This document shows positions 48,010-57,173 of a stretch of DNA of 64,000 bases, piece by piece; the stretch's first letter is position 1, and every line of letters starts with the position of its first letter. Under the pieces are notes generated by a model, which was given only the letters and a program-made list of their open reading frames with translations, did no database searches and had not been told where the DNA came from. This DNA is from Spartobacteria bacterium (GTDB taxonomy: Bacteria; Verrucomicrobiota; Verrucomicrobiia; Chthoniobacterales; UBA10450): the NCBI GenBank assembly GCA_003134785.1, contig PLCN01000022.1:62001-126000 (forward strand). The letters run 5' to 3'. Both the position numbers and the translations under genes were made by a program.

Positions 48010-49584
48010 ATGGATCGAGATTACTATCGCTACGAAGACGCCTATGGGCGGCCGCGGCGAAAAAGCAGTCTCTTCGGCTGGTCGATCGCCATCATTCTCC
48101 TGACCGGTCTCGCCTTCGCCGCATGGCTGGGGAGCTTTTATGTTTTCGGCCAACCCGAGCGGCCCGAGAGCTATCGCATTCTCAAGAAGCTGCACAAGAT
48201 CGACCCGACCAAGCGGTTCGAATTGACCGCGGCCCCGGCGGGCGAATTCCTCACTGCGAAGCAAGTTTACGATCGCTATATCGCGATGAGCCCGACCGAG
48301 CTTGGAAAAATAAATGGAGAGCTGGCGCGGAATTACATCCGCAATTTCCAAAGTGTGCGCGGTCTCGTTCCGTATGTCGTCGGGCGTTTCAACATCATGG
48401 CAGCGCGAGAGTTGGGCGCGGACGACGTGTTCACGTCCGGGATGGTCGCGCTCACGAACGCCGTCGAGCATGGCGAGTTGCTGATGGAACATGTCTATCC
48501 TTCCGATCCACAGGCGCTGCCGTTGATGAAGAAAACGCTCGTGACCGGTTTGGAAATCAAGCTCGAGCGGACGCACGATCTCTCCGTCGTGCTTCATGCC
48601 GAACGACTCTCGGATGGCCGCATTCTTATCACGGCGATGCCGTTGCTCTACGGCAGCTACACGGTGTCGCGCGGGACCGGTACCTTTACGCTTGAGCCGC
48701 CGCTCGATTTGAATCTGGCGGGGGGCTGGCCACTCTTCAAGGAATCGAGCCGGCTCGCTGCGGAGTCGCGCTACCGCGAACGCGTTGCACCGAGTCAGCC
48801 GGTCGCGGCCGTCGCCGGACTCGCTCCGACTCCGCCGCCGCCGGCGGAGAATGCGTTGATTCGAGTGGAATCTGCTCAGCACGTCGATGCGCCGAAAGTT
48901 GCCATCGCCACGCCCGCGCCGCCACCGGCGAAAGCCACTCCAACTCCGAAAGGCGGGAAGCTGGCGAGAAATAAGAAGGCTACGCCGACTCCGTCAGCGG
49001 CCGTTTCGCCGCCGTCCGTGATTGCGAAGAATAATCCAACCCCGGCGCCAATAATTGCGCCACCGCCGCCCGCGAAGTCTCCCGTACCTTCCACCCCGGC
49101 GCCCGCCGTAGCGACCACGCCAGCCATCGCCGCCTCTTCTCCGGTTATTTCCGCGGCTCCCATCTCACCGGCTCAGACCGTGGCGCCAGATAATGCGCTC
49201 GCATCGACTGCCGGCGGTGGAATTTGGAAAACATATCCGCCCGGAAAAATGCCCGTGGGCCGGCTCATCACGACATCCGATCTTAAAGATCTCGCAGACC
49301 GCGGGCTCGCGGGCGAACGCGTCTATCTCAGAGGCGAGTTCGTCGTGAATTTTACGGAACCGAACCGCGCCGTCTTGAGACCGAAAAACAAGTTAACCGA
49401 CACGGTGATGCAATTGGCCGGGGGCGGCCAAAACGTGCGCGTGATTGTGGAATTCCCCGCGGGCTACACTCCACCCGCGCGCGGCGCGACGGTCGACCGC
49501 GATGCTGCGCGTCCTTATGAGATCACGGAAGTGCGCAAGAGCGATGGAGTGCTGAACGTGTTCGTGCGCGAGATCATGCAGTGA
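48010..49584 (+). CDS. Membrane-anchored Pro/Ala-rich protein of unknown function
   Basis: A protein of 524 residues. A cytoplasmic N-terminus (DRDYYRYEDAYGRPRRK) is followed by one transmembrane helix (about 24-46). A folded domain of about 220 residues follows (YRILKKLHKIDPTKRFEL onward). A Pro/Ala/Thr-rich linker (about 270-405) leads to a last domain of about 110 residues (from YPPGKMPVGRLITT) that looks like a small beta-barrel. No family is recognised. The neighbouring gene at 49632, ending toward it, also has a short N-terminal anchor and a Pro-rich linker, so they may cooperate in the periplasm. Confidence 0.8.
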   Translation: MDRDYYRYEDAYGRPRRKSSLFGWSIAIILLTGLAFAAWLGSFYVFGQPERPESYRILKKLHKIDPTKRFELTAAPAGEFLTAKQVYDRYIAMSPTELGKINGELARNYIRNFQSVRGLVPYVVGRFNIMAARELGADDVFTSGMVALTNAVEHGELLMEHVYPSDPQALPLMKKTLVTGLEIKLERTHDLSVVLHAERLSDGRILITAMPLLYGSYTVSRGTGTFTLEPPLDLNLAGGWPLFKESSRLAAESRYRERVAPSQPVAAVAGLAPTPPPPAENALIRVESAQHVDAPKVAIATPAPPPAKATPTPKGGKLARNKKATPTPSAAVSPPSVIAKNNPTPAPIIAPPPPAKSPVPSTPAPAVATTPAIAASSPVISAAPISPAQTVAPDNALASTAGGGIWKTYPPGKMPVGRLITTSDLKDLADRGLAGERVYLRGEFVVNFTEPNRAVLRPKNKLTDTVMQLAGGGQNVRVIVEFPAGYTPPARGATVDRDAARPYEITEVRKSDGVLNVFVREIMQ

Positions 49585-49585
49585 T

Positions 49586-49615
49586 TCGGAGGACGTGCTT
49601 CTCCACGTCCCTCCG
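49586..49615. terminator. Hairpin TCGGAGGACGTG/CACGTCCCTCCGA between convergent genes
   Basis: An inner stem GGACGTG/CACGTCC with a CTTCTC loop is extended by an outer TCGGA/TCCGA pair. It lies right after the TGA of the upstream gene and just before the stop of the convergent gene, as a shared terminator would. The same hairpin type is at 11781. Confidence 0.6.
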
Positions 49616-49631
49616 AAAGTTCGTGCGCGAC

Positions 49632-50324
49632 TCAAGGGCGACTAGTCGCTTCGATGATCGCTTTGTTGTCCTCGATCGTGAGAGACGAGACGCCGTATTT
49701 GGTGGCAAATTCATCCACATAATCGTGGACCGAATGAGTGCCCAGGAGCGCTTTCAAGACCGCTTCGGAAGCGCTGCCACCGCTTAAAGAAACCTGCGTG
49801 ACTTGCAAGTTCCGTGGATTGCGATCGGCCGGGGCGTGAACGGTGAATTCCCCATTCAGGTAGCGCCCCCGGAACCCAAGTTTTTCCAGCGGAATGCTCA
49901 CCTGAATTCGAGCGACATTATTGTCAATGGAAACGAAAGCCTTGCCGCGAGTCCTGCGACTGGCGGCGATGAGCTGGTTGATGTCGTTGGCCGAAAGCTC
50001 GATCCGATTGGCTGAAACCGGCGTTGGCTCGGGAGTCGTGTCGGGGGCCGACGAGGGCGCGGGAACCGGAGGAGTGATCTCCTGCCGGTTACGGCTCGCC
50101 GTTTCAAAGTCATCCCATCGGGCTTGAACGGCATTCTGCTCCACCTCCGAGGTCTGGACCTGTGGAAGTTCTCTCGGCGTCGGGGAAGTGACGACATATC
50201 GGAGACCCGCGTAGCCGCCGACGAAAAATGCGGCAACAAGCAAGATCAGGAGAATGGCGATCAGCAAACAGCCTTTGCCGAGACAGCCTCTTTTCTTCGG
50301 TGGCGGTTCGATCCAGGTCGTCAT
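49632..50324 (-). CDS. Membrane-anchored protein of unknown function
   Basis: A 230-residue protein. A short basic N-terminus (MTTWIEPPPKKRGC) precedes one transmembrane helix (about 20-43). A Pro/Thr/Ser-rich linker (about 75-103) follows, then a domain of about 125 residues with NRIELSANDINQLIAAS, VSIPLEKLGFRGRYLNGEF and a closing SLTIEDNKAIIEA strand. No family is recognised. It overlaps the HIT gene by 4 bp (ATGA), so it is translated with it. Confidence 0.82.
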   Translation of the reverse strand: MTTWIEPPPKKRGCLGKGCLLIAILLILLVAAFFVGGYAGLRYVVTSPTPRELPQVQTSEVEQNAVQARWDDFETASRNRQEITPPVPAPSSAPDTTPEPTPVSANRIELSANDINQLIAASRRTRGKAFVSIDNNVARIQVSIPLEKLGFRGRYLNGEFTVHAPADRNPRNLQVTQVSLSGGSASEAVLKALLGTHSVHDYVDEFATKYGVSSLTIEDNKAIIEATSRP

Positions 50325-50848
50325 GGTTGAGAAGTGCGATTCGCCGCGAGCCGCTCCTGCGTCGCGATCAGTTTATCGTAAAGGCCGCGCAAGCCTTCCG
50401 AGAGCAATCTCGTGCCGGCCAGCACCGGCATGAAATTCGTGTCGCCGTTCCATCGGGGCACAAGATGGAGATGCAAATGATCGGGCACACCGGCGCCCGC
50501 GCATTGGCCGAGATTCAAGCCGATGTTGAAACCCTGCGCCTTCATCGTTTCGCGCAGCAAATTCTGTCCGTGCGTCGCGAGCGCCCAGAGTTCGAGGACC
50601 TCATTGTCGCCTAACGAAGAAGCGTCCGCGGTTTTTCGATACGGCACGACCATCAAATGGCCCACGCTGTAGGGATAGCGATTCATCATCAGGAACGCGG
50701 TCTTCCGGCGCGCGAGCACGAGATGCGCGGCATCGTTGCTCGTCCGCGCCGCGTCCGCGAGAAAATCTGGATTCGGCTTTTCCTGTTCAAAATATTCGAC
50801 CCGCCAGGGACACCAAAGCGTTTCAATTTCTGCTTTCGGAAACTCCAT
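50321..50848 (-). CDS. HIT family protein (Ap4A-phosphorylase/hydrolase-like)
   Basis: A 175-residue protein. The histidine triad HLHLHLVPRW lies near 127-136 and the preceding block has SVGHLMVVPYRKTAD. HIT proteins hydrolyse or transfer nucleotides from dinucleoside polyphosphates and related substrates; this one has the length and the WCPWR start of the Ap4A-type branch. ATG 50848 is used; TTG 50860 is an alternative. It is followed by the membrane-anchored gene with a 4-bp overlap. Confidence 0.9.
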   Translation of the reverse strand: MEFPKAEIETLWCPWRVEYFEQEKPNPDFLADAARTSNDAAHLVLARRKTAFLMMNRYPYSVGHLMVVPYRKTADASSLGDNEVLELWALATHGQNLLRETMKAQGFNIGLNLGQCAGAGVPDHLHLHLVPRWNGDTNFMPVLAGTRLLSEGLRGLYDKLIATQERLAANRTSQP

Positions 50849-50938
50849 CAGGTCTTTCAATCGGACGCGAGCCTACAAATCGCGAGCATAAAGTCGAGCA
50901 GGGTTTTGGCGCGAAACGCGGACCTCAAATCCCGCGGA

Positions 50939-51598
50939 TCAATCCCGCCAGAGAATGGCGCGAACCGGCGCGGCATCGCCGCCGGCAATCTTCAGCGGCA
51001 ACGCCGAGAAATGGTAAACTCCTGCTTCGACTTCACTCAAGTCGAGCGACTCGACCATGGCGACGCCAGCCGCGGCGAGCGCGTGATGGTTGATCAATTT
51101 CTTCGCGTCGATCGCATCCACGGACGGCAGATCCAGCCCGAGCAATTTCACTTTTCGCTGCGCCAACCATTCGGGCACATCATGCGCGATCACCGGAATC
51201 CAATCCGGAAACACATTCGAATCCTTCCAAACACCGGTCTTGAGCAGCAACCGTGGTGCCCGCCCGAGCAGAACCGAAGACGCGGCCAAATCGGCCACAT
51301 CAATCTCGCGCGTTGCTTCGCACGCGACTCCCCTTTTGCGGAACAGCTCCGTCAAATCGATTACAACTGCATCACCGATATACGTAGCGAGCGGCATGGT
51401 CTCAATTGTCTCGCCGCTCGGCTCAAAGTGGAAGGTAGCGTCTGCGTGCGTTCCGTTATGCACGCCCATGTTAATCGCTCCGACATTCACCGTCGCGCCT
51501 TCCGTCATCTTCCATTTCAATTCAAAATGAAACTGCGTGTCACCCGGCCACGGCGCGATCTCATTGGCAAGCGTGCGAGAGATATCGAAGATTTTCAT
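50939..51598 (-). CDS. Cyclase family protein (kynurenine formamidase/KynB-like)
   Basis: A 219-residue metal-dependent hydrolase. The metal-binding motif HNGTHADATFHF (His47, His51, Asp53, His57) matches the HxGTHxDxPxH signature of the cyclase family; the Pro is replaced by Thr here. KynB members hydrolyse N-formylkynurenine; without other kynurenine genes nearby the substrate is open. It is the first gene of a leftward run with the HIT gene after a spacer and repeat. Confidence 0.85.
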   Translation of the reverse strand: MKIFDISRTLANEIAPWPGDTQFHFELKWKMTEGATVNVGAINMGVHNGTHADATFHFEPSGETIETMPLATYIGDAVVIDLTELFRKRGVACEATREIDVADLAASSVLLGRAPRLLLKTGVWKDSNVFPDWIPVIAHDVPEWLAQRKVKLLGLDLPSVDAIDAKKLINHHALAAAGVAMVESLDLSEVEAGVYHFSALPLKIAGGDAAPVRAILWRD

Positions 51599-51621
51599 TT
51601 GATCACGGTTCTGTGCTTTTC

Positions 51622-51709
51622 TTGAGCCACGGATAGACACGGATGAAACACGGATAAAAACAAACTCTGGCTGTTCATCCGTGAAAATCCGTGTTCATCC
51701 GTGGCTCAA
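51622..51709. repeat. Inverted repeat TTGAGCCACGGAT...GTGGCTCAA at the 3' end of lpxB
   Basis: TTGAGCCAC (51622) and GTGGCTCAA (to 51709) are perfect inverted repeats, continuing inward as CACGGAT-type repeats (CACGGATGAA and TTCATCCGTG). This dispersed CACGGATGAACACGG family is widespread in several phyla. The lpxB TGA stop (51706-51708) lies inside the right tip. Confidence 0.8.
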
Positions 51710-52836
51710 TTCTCCGCCAGCTCGTCCATGATAGCTCGTGCTGCCTTCGCACTCGCTCCGCTTTCACCGAGTTTCGCGATGATCGCATCGAACTCTGACG
51801 TCATCTGGTGACGCGCCGCTTGATCATCCATTAATTTCAAAAGCGCTTTCGAAATCAGGTCCGAGCGGGCTTCATGCTGGATGAACTCGGGGATGATCTC
51901 ACGGCCGGCAAGGACATTCGGCATGCCCAAATATTTGGTCTTGAGGACAAGACGCGCCGCAAAATATGTCGGCCACGACACCTTATAGACGAGGACGAAA
52001 GGCAACCTGAAATAGGCAGCCTCCAATGTCGCCGTGCCCGAGGCGACCATGCCGGCGAAGGTGTGCTGCATCGCGCTGGCCGCATCTCCCGTGGTAATTC
52101 GCATACGTTCCCGGAGTGAGGAGGTCGCCAACATTTTTTGAATTTCCAAGGCGAGCGCGTCCGACGCTGCAGCCACTTCGAAACAGACCTCCGCGCGCTG
52201 CGCGACCATTTCGCGCGCTGCTTCCAGCATGATCGGAAAAATCTTGCGCACCTCCCGCAACCGGCTGCCCGGGAAAAGCCCCACCAAATCGGACTGACGT
52301 TCTTCGCCCGTTCGGAGCGCCGCGAGATTCTGAATCATCGGATGCCCGACGAAGATGGTGCGCAATCCCGATTTATTGTAGAGCTCCGCCTCGAACGGAA
52401 AGATGCACAGCATCAAGTCGAGCAACCGCGCCATCTGGCGAATTCGTCCGCGATTCCAGGCCCACACTTGAGGACTGATGTAATAAATTATTTTGAGCTG
52501 GGACGATTTTTTCCGAAGGGCGCGAGCGAGGCGCAAATTGAATCCCGGGTAATCGATCAGGACGACAGCGTCCGGCTTGATCGCGGCGATCTCGTTCAGC
52601 GCGATCTGAAATTGCTCCCGAAAATATCCATACCGCTTCACCACTTCCCAAAGCCCGACGACAGCAGCGGCATCGCTCCAATTGATGATCTCGTCTCCCG
52701 CGAGCGCCTCCATTTTTGGTCCACCGCGTCCCGAGAAACTCAGGTCAAAAACAAACTCGCGGAGCGCTTGCATCAAAGCCGCTCCGTGTTCGTCGCCGCT
52801 CGCTTCGCCCGCGACCAGATAGATGCGCTTAGACAC
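51706..52836 (-). CDS. lpxB: Lipid-A-disaccharide synthase
   Basis: A 376-residue GT-B glycosyltransferase that condenses two acylated glucosamine units to the lipid A disaccharide at the inner membrane. Family blocks are VAGEASGDEHGAAL (8-21), FSGRGGPKM, IDYPGFNLRLA, YYISPQVWAWNRGRI, FVGHPM and the C-terminal ASGTATLEAA. It confirms an LPS outer membrane. Its start overlaps the preceding Gfo/Idh gene by 8 bp, so they are translationally linked. The TGA stop is in a repeat tip. Confidence 0.97.
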   Translation of the reverse strand: MSKRIYLVAGEASGDEHGAALMQALREFVFDLSFSGRGGPKMEALAGDEIINWSDAAAVVGLWEVVKRYGYFREQFQIALNEIAAIKPDAVVLIDYPGFNLRLARALRKKSSQLKIIYYISPQVWAWNRGRIRQMARLLDLMLCIFPFEAELYNKSGLRTIFVGHPMIQNLAALRTGEERQSDLVGLFPGSRLREVRKIFPIMLEAAREMVAQRAEVCFEVAAASDALALEIQKMLATSSLRERMRITTGDAASAMQHTFAGMVASGTATLEAAYFRLPFVLVYKVSWPTYFAARLVLKTKYLGMPNVLAGREIIPEFIQHEARSDLISKALLKLMDDQAARHQMTSEFDAIIAKLGESGASAKAARAIMDELAEN

Positions 52837-53755
52837 GCGGAGCGGAATTGATGCGCTTCGTGATTTCCACGGCTAACTCCAGAGCGGCGGCTGCTTGAAA
52901 GCCCGAAACTTTCGGAGCGCCGCCCGTTCGGGCGCATTCGACGAAGGATGCGAGCTGGCGCTTGAGCGGTTCTTCGCGCTCGATCTCGACTTCTTCACGC
53001 GTAATCCCATCCGCAGTGCGCCGGTGCATTTCGCCGCTTTGATTCTGATAATCGAGCGAGAGATAAGCGTTCTCCTGAAAGACGCGGATCTTTCGCATCT
53101 GCTCGGGACTGATCCGGCTCGAGGTGATGTTCGCGACACAGCCATTTTCAAAACGCAGCCGAGCATTCGCGATATCTTCACCGTGGCCCATCACTGGCAC
53201 ACCGACGGCGTCGATCGTCTGCACCGGCGATCGCACCAGATGCAAAATGATTTCGAGATCGTGGATCATCAGGTCGAGCACGACCCCGATATCTGTGCTG
53301 CGGTTCGAGTAAGGCGAGAGTCGATGCGCTTCGATGAAGCGCGGGTTGGTCAAGCGTTTTTCGAGAGCGCTTAGGACCGGGTTGAAACGCTCGACGTGAC
53401 CGACCTGCAGAACAAGCTGGCGCGCGGCGGCCAGCTCCGCCAATTCGGTGGCGCGCGCGGTATTTTCCGCGATCGGCTTTTCGATCAGGAGATGTTTGCC
53501 GCGCGCGAGGAGCTGGTGCGCGATCTCGAAGTGCGTGTTGGTCGGCGTCGCGATGGAAACGGCGTCCACTTGCTCCGAGAACTTTTCGAGGGAATCCGCC
53601 GCCATCACGCCAAATTCTTCCGCAAACCGGCGCGCCGTAGCGGGATCGATGTCATGGATGGCGGTAAATTGCGCGCCGGGCAGCTCCGCATAAAGGCGCG
53701 CGTGGTTCTTCCCGATGTGTCCCACGCCAACCACACCAACGCGAAGCTTTTTCAT
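52829..53755 (-). CDS. Gfo/Idh/MocA family oxidoreductase
   Basis: A 308-residue NAD(P)-dependent sugar-type oxidoreductase. It has a Rossmann motif GVVGVGHIGKNHA (7-19), the EKP motif (IEKPIAENTA) and a C-terminal substrate domain. The gene overlaps fcl upstream (4 bp) and lpxB downstream (8 bp). In organisms that make amide-linked lipid A, GnnA of this family oxidises UDP-GlcNAc before lipid A synthesis, so a role with LpxB is possible (inference). No GnnB-like aminotransferase is in the window, so other sugar substrates remain open. Start 53755 gives MKKLRVGVVG. Confidence 0.9.
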   Translation of the reverse strand: MKKLRVGVVGVGHIGKNHARLYAELPGAQFTAIHDIDPATARRFAEEFGVMAADSLEKFSEQVDAVSIATPTNTHFEIAHQLLARGKHLLIEKPIAENTARATELAELAAARQLVLQVGHVERFNPVLSALEKRLTNPRFIEAHRLSPYSNRSTDIGVVLDLMIHDLEIILHLVRSPVQTIDAVGVPVMGHGEDIANARLRFENGCVANITSSRISPEQMRKIRVFQENAYLSLDYQNQSGEMHRRTADGITREEVEIEREEPLKRQLASFVECARTGGAPKVSGFQAAAALELAVEITKRINSAPRV

Positions 53756-54696
53756 TTTGAAATCTCCGGCGCCGCGTTTCGCAAAAACCACTCGTAAGTC
53801 CGCGCGATCCCTTCCCGCAACCCAATGGTATGGTGCCATCCCAGATCGTGCAGCTTCGAGACATCGAGAAGTTTGCGCGGCGTCCCGTCTGGCATCGTCG
53901 TATCCCAGGTCAGGTCGCCTTGGAACCCAACGATCTCACAGATCAGCTCCGCCAATTTGCGAATGGAGATGTCTTCACCACACCCGATGTTAATGATCTC
54001 TGCGCTGTCATACTTCTCGAGGAGGAAGACGCAAGCCGCCGCCAGATCGTCGACATGCATGAATTCCCGCCGCGGTTTCCCTGAGCCCCAGACCATCAGT
54101 TCGCGGTCTCCTTTCATTTTTGCCTCGTGCGCTTTGCGCAGAAGAGCCGGCAACACATGGGAGGAGAGCAAATCGAAATTGTCGTTAGGTCCGTAAAGGT
54201 TCGTCGGCATGGCCGAAATGAAGTTTTCCCCGTACTCGCGCGCGTAGGACTGGCAAAGTTTTATCCCCGCGATCTTCGCGATCGCATATGCCTCATTCGT
54301 GGGTTCGAGCGGACCAGTGAGAAGCGCGGCTTCGGGGATCGGCTGCGGCGCGTGCTTCGGGTAAGTGCAGGAGCTGCCGAGGAACAAGAGTTTGCGCACG
54401 CTCACCTCGTGCGCGGCGCGGATGACGTTGTTCTGGATTTGCAGATTATCGAGCAGGAATTCCACTGGCAGATCGTTGTTCGCCTTGATCCCACCCACTT
54501 TCGCGGCCGCGAAGATAACGAGAGCCGGCTTTTGTTTCGCGAAAAAACGATCGACGGCGGCTTCGTTTCGGAGGTCGAGCTGGGGGCGATCGCGCGTGAC
54601 CAGGTTGGCGAAACCGTCGGCCCGGAGTTTGCGAGTCAGCGCGCTTCCGACCAAACCTCGATGACCGGCGATGAATATTTTTTCAGATTTTTCCAC
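53752..54696 (-). CDS. fcl: GDP-L-fucose synthase
   Basis: A 314-residue SDR epimerase-reductase. Motifs are GHRGLVGSAL (11-20), LGSSCTYPK (106-114; catalytic Ser/Cys), and Tyr137-x3-Lys141 (YAIAK). It makes GDP-L-fucose from the Gmd product and NADPH. It begins the fcl - Gfo/Idh - lpxB run; gmd is 11 kb away. Fucose is probably destined for exopolysaccharide or LPS. Confidence 0.95.
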   Translation of the reverse strand: MEKSEKIFIAGHRGLVGSALTRKLRADGFANLVTRDRPQLDLRNEAAVDRFFAKQKPALVIFAAAKVGGIKANNDLPVEFLLDNLQIQNNVIRAAHEVSVRKLLFLGSSCTYPKHAPQPIPEAALLTGPLEPTNEAYAIAKIAGIKLCQSYAREYGENFISAMPTNLYGPNDNFDLLSSHVLPALLRKAHEAKMKGDRELMVWGSGKPRREFMHVDDLAAACVFLLEKYDSAEIINIGCGEDISIRKLAELICEIVGFQGDLTWDTTMPDGTPRKLLDVSKLHDLGWHHTIGLREGIARTYEWFLRNAAPEISK

Positions 54697-54740
54697 AACC
54701 GGTCGAATGCCTGCGGCTTACCATTTTCTTTTTTGCGCCA

Positions 54741-55640
54741 ATGCGCAATCCTCAGTTCGTGGGAAAAAACGGAACGCGGCTCGGAGTTCAGAAAACCTAC
54801 AAGCTGTTTATCGGAGGAAAATTTGTCCGCGGCGAGAGCGGGCGGATTCTCGCGACGCGCGGAAACGATCGGGCGCTTCTCGCGAATTATTGCCGGGCTT
54901 CGCGCAAGGATTTTCGCGATGCGGTCACGTCGGCCCGCGGTGCGTTCGCCGGCTGGTCGAAACAGAGCGCCCATCTGCGCGGCCAGATTCTATATCGCGT
55001 CGCGGAAATGCTCGAGATGCGCGACGCCGAATTGCGGGCTGAGCTCGCCCGCACCGGTGACGGACGAGGCGCGGAGGGGCGAAGCGAAGTGCAGCAAACC
55101 GTCGATCGTCTCGTGCATTACGCCGGTTGGACCGACAAGTTCAGCCAGATTTTCAGCGCGGTGAATCCGGTGGCGAGTTCGCATTTTAATTTCACCATGC
55201 CGGAGCCGACTGGCGTAGTCGTGATTGTCTGCCCGGATGAACCTCCCCTGCTCGCGCTGGTTTCCTTACTCGCGCCCGCCATCCTCGCGGGGAACACGGC
55301 CATCGTCCTCGCGTCCACGAAAAATCCGCTGCCAGCCCTCACGTTTTCCGAAATCATTGCGACGAGCGGTTTACCTGCTGGCGTGGTTAACGTCCTCGCC
55401 GGTAACCGCGCGGAACTCGCACCACATTTCGCCAGTCACATGGATGTGAATGCCATTATCGATTGCTCCGGCGACGAAGAGATCGGCCGCGAACTCCAAC
55501 GCGGCGGCGCCCTCAACGTAAAGCGTTATGTTCGTCGTGACCTTGCGCCTGCCGACTGGAGACGTCGCGAGGCAGAAAATCCCTATTGGATTTTGGACAC
55601 GGTCGAAATGAAGACGGCGTGGCATCCGATCGGGTTGTGA
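54741..55640 (+). CDS. Short aldehyde-dehydrogenase-like protein (probably non-catalytic)
   Basis: A 299-residue protein similar to the N-terminal NAD-binding half of ALDHs: a KLFIGGKFVRGESG start, then PEPTGVVVIVCPDEPPLLAL (about 153-172), LAGNTAIVLAS and GLPAGVVNVLAGNR. It stops soon after an IIDCSGDEEIGREL block, before the catalytic Cys region of ALDHs (normal length 450-500). It ends with a natural tail (MKTAWHPIGL), so it looks like a stable short family member. The next gene is a pyrimidine-nucleoside phosphorylase, and deoxyribose-phosphate aldolase clusters often contain two ALDH-like genes, one of them short (family knowledge). Confidence 0.75.
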   Translation: MRNPQFVGKNGTRLGVQKTYKLFIGGKFVRGESGRILATRGNDRALLANYCRASRKDFRDAVTSARGAFAGWSKQSAHLRGQILYRVAEMLEMRDAELRAELARTGDGRGAEGRSEVQQTVDRLVHYAGWTDKFSQIFSAVNPVASSHFNFTMPEPTGVVVIVCPDEPPLLALVSLLAPAILAGNTAIVLASTKNPLPALTFSEIIATSGLPAGVVNVLAGNRAELAPHFASHMDVNAIIDCSGDEEIGRELQRGGALNVKRYVRRDLAPADWRRREAENPYWILDTVEMKTAWHPIGL

Positions 55641-55917
55641 TGGGAAGTGCGCGCGCTCACGGAAATGATCCCACTCATTCCGGGACAGATCACACCCGCG
55701 AGCAGGTTCCGCTTCTGGTTTTGCACCCGCGATTACTTCGACTTGCCCGATCGTTGGAAGATTGGAACTTCTTTCCTGGCCAAGACTGTTGACTCCGAAA
55801 TGCGCTGAGAAGAGTTTCAAAACCGTATCGTGAAGGCATCGAAATGGCTGTAAATCGGATGCCGCCGCTTTCGCCTCATTCCAGGTAAACGCGGGGCACG
55901 ATCGGAATTTCTGAAAA
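55641..55917. other. Non-coding spacer upstream of the nucleoside phosphorylase gene
   Basis: I see no gene, RNA structure or repeat of the families found elsewhere in this stretch. It probably holds the 3' end of the ALDH-like transcript and the promoter of the phosphorylase, but no convincing -35/-10 pair was found. Confidence 0.4.
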
Positions 55918-57150
55918 ATGCACGTCCCGACTCTCATCGAAAAAAAACGTGAAGGTAAGGAACTTACCGACGAGGAGATCAGCTATCTCGTCTCCGGATT
56001 CACCCACGGCGACATCGCTGATTACCAGATGAGCGCATGGGCGATGGCGGTTTTTTTCCGCGGGATGACTCCCGCCGAAACCCAGTATCTCACCAAGGCG
56101 ATGATGGAAAGCGGGCGGACACTGGATTATCCGGATGGCACTCCCCCGAGAGTCGACAAGCACTCGACGGGCGGCATCGGCGATAAGATCTCGCTCGTGC
56201 TCGCGCCGCTGCTGGCCTGCGACAAAGTCTGGGTGCCGATGATTTCCGGTCGCGGCCTCGGCATTACCGGCGGCACGCTCGACAAGCTTGAAAGCATTCC
56301 CGGCTTCAATGTCCACATCGACGAACGCCGCGCTCTCGCCCAGTTGGAAAGCATCGGCGTTTTCATGATCGGACAAACCGCCGACATCTGCCCCGCCGAC
56401 AGAAAGCTTTACGCCTTGCGCGACGTGACGGGGACGGTCCCTTCGCAGCCGTTGATCGTGGCGAGCATCATGAGCAAGAAGCTCGCGGAAAATCTCGATC
56501 GCCTCGTGCTCGACGTGAAGTTTGGCAGCGGCGCCTTCATGAAAACGCGCAAAGAAGCCAAACAGCTCGCCGCTTCGATGACGAAAGTGGGAAAATTGAT
56601 GGGCGTAAAGGTCTCGCATCTCCTCAGCCCGATGGACGAACCGCTCGGTCGTGCCGTCGGCAACGCCCTCGAAGTCGCCGAATGTGTCGAGATCCTCCAA
56701 GGCCGCGGCCCAACCGACGTGATCGATCTCGTGCTCGACCTGGCGGAGCAAGTCTCCACCGCATCGCGCGCGAAACTGGCAACGTGGCTCTCCGATGGAA
56801 CAGCCTGGCGGAAATTCATCTCATTAGTTTACGCGCAGGACGGCGACGCATCTTCGCTGGAAAAAATCACCGAAATCCACCGCCCCCCGATCATCCATCC
56901 CCTGCTGGCACAAACCTCCGGCACCGTAAAGAAAATGGACGCCGAAACCATCGGCCGCGTCTCAATCTTCCTCGGCGGCGGCCGCCAAACCGCCGATGAC
57001 ACCATCGATTTCGCCGTCGGCCTTTCCGGCATCAAGAAAATCGGCGAGCGAGTCGAGGCACGAGAGCCGCTCTTGTTTGTGCATGCACGCACCGATCAAG
57101 TGCTCGCCTCCGTCCTGCCGCTGCTCGAAAAGGCGATTGAAATCGCGTAA
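55918..57150 (+). CDS. Pyrimidine-nucleoside (thymidine) phosphorylase
   Basis: A 410-residue enzyme that splits thymidine or uridine with phosphate. The KHSTGG phosphate motif is at 81-86, and the substrate blocks MISGRGLGITGGTLDKLES and LVLDVKFGSGAFM are clear. It is slightly shorter than the 430-440-residue family norm at the C-terminus. It follows the ALDH-like gene after 277 bp; deoxyribose 1-phosphate formed here would be degraded through an aldolase and aldehyde dehydrogenase step, of which only the ALDH-like gene is in view. Confidence 0.95.
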   Translation: MHVPTLIEKKREGKELTDEEISYLVSGFTHGDIADYQMSAWAMAVFFRGMTPAETQYLTKAMMESGRTLDYPDGTPPRVDKHSTGGIGDKISLVLAPLLACDKVWVPMISGRGLGITGGTLDKLESIPGFNVHIDERRALAQLESIGVFMIGQTADICPADRKLYALRDVTGTVPSQPLIVASIMSKKLAENLDRLVLDVKFGSGAFMKTRKEAKQLAASMTKVGKLMGVKVSHLLSPMDEPLGRAVGNALEVAECVEILQGRGPTDVIDLVLDLAEQVSTASRAKLATWLSDGTAWRKFISLVYAQDGDASSLEKITEIHRPPIIHPLLAQTSGTVKKMDAETIGRVSIFLGGGRQTADDTIDFAVGLSGIKKIGERVEAREPLLFVHARTDQVLASVLPLLEKAIEIA

Positions 57151-57173
57151 CGGGTCGCTTTTCCTTTCGTGCC

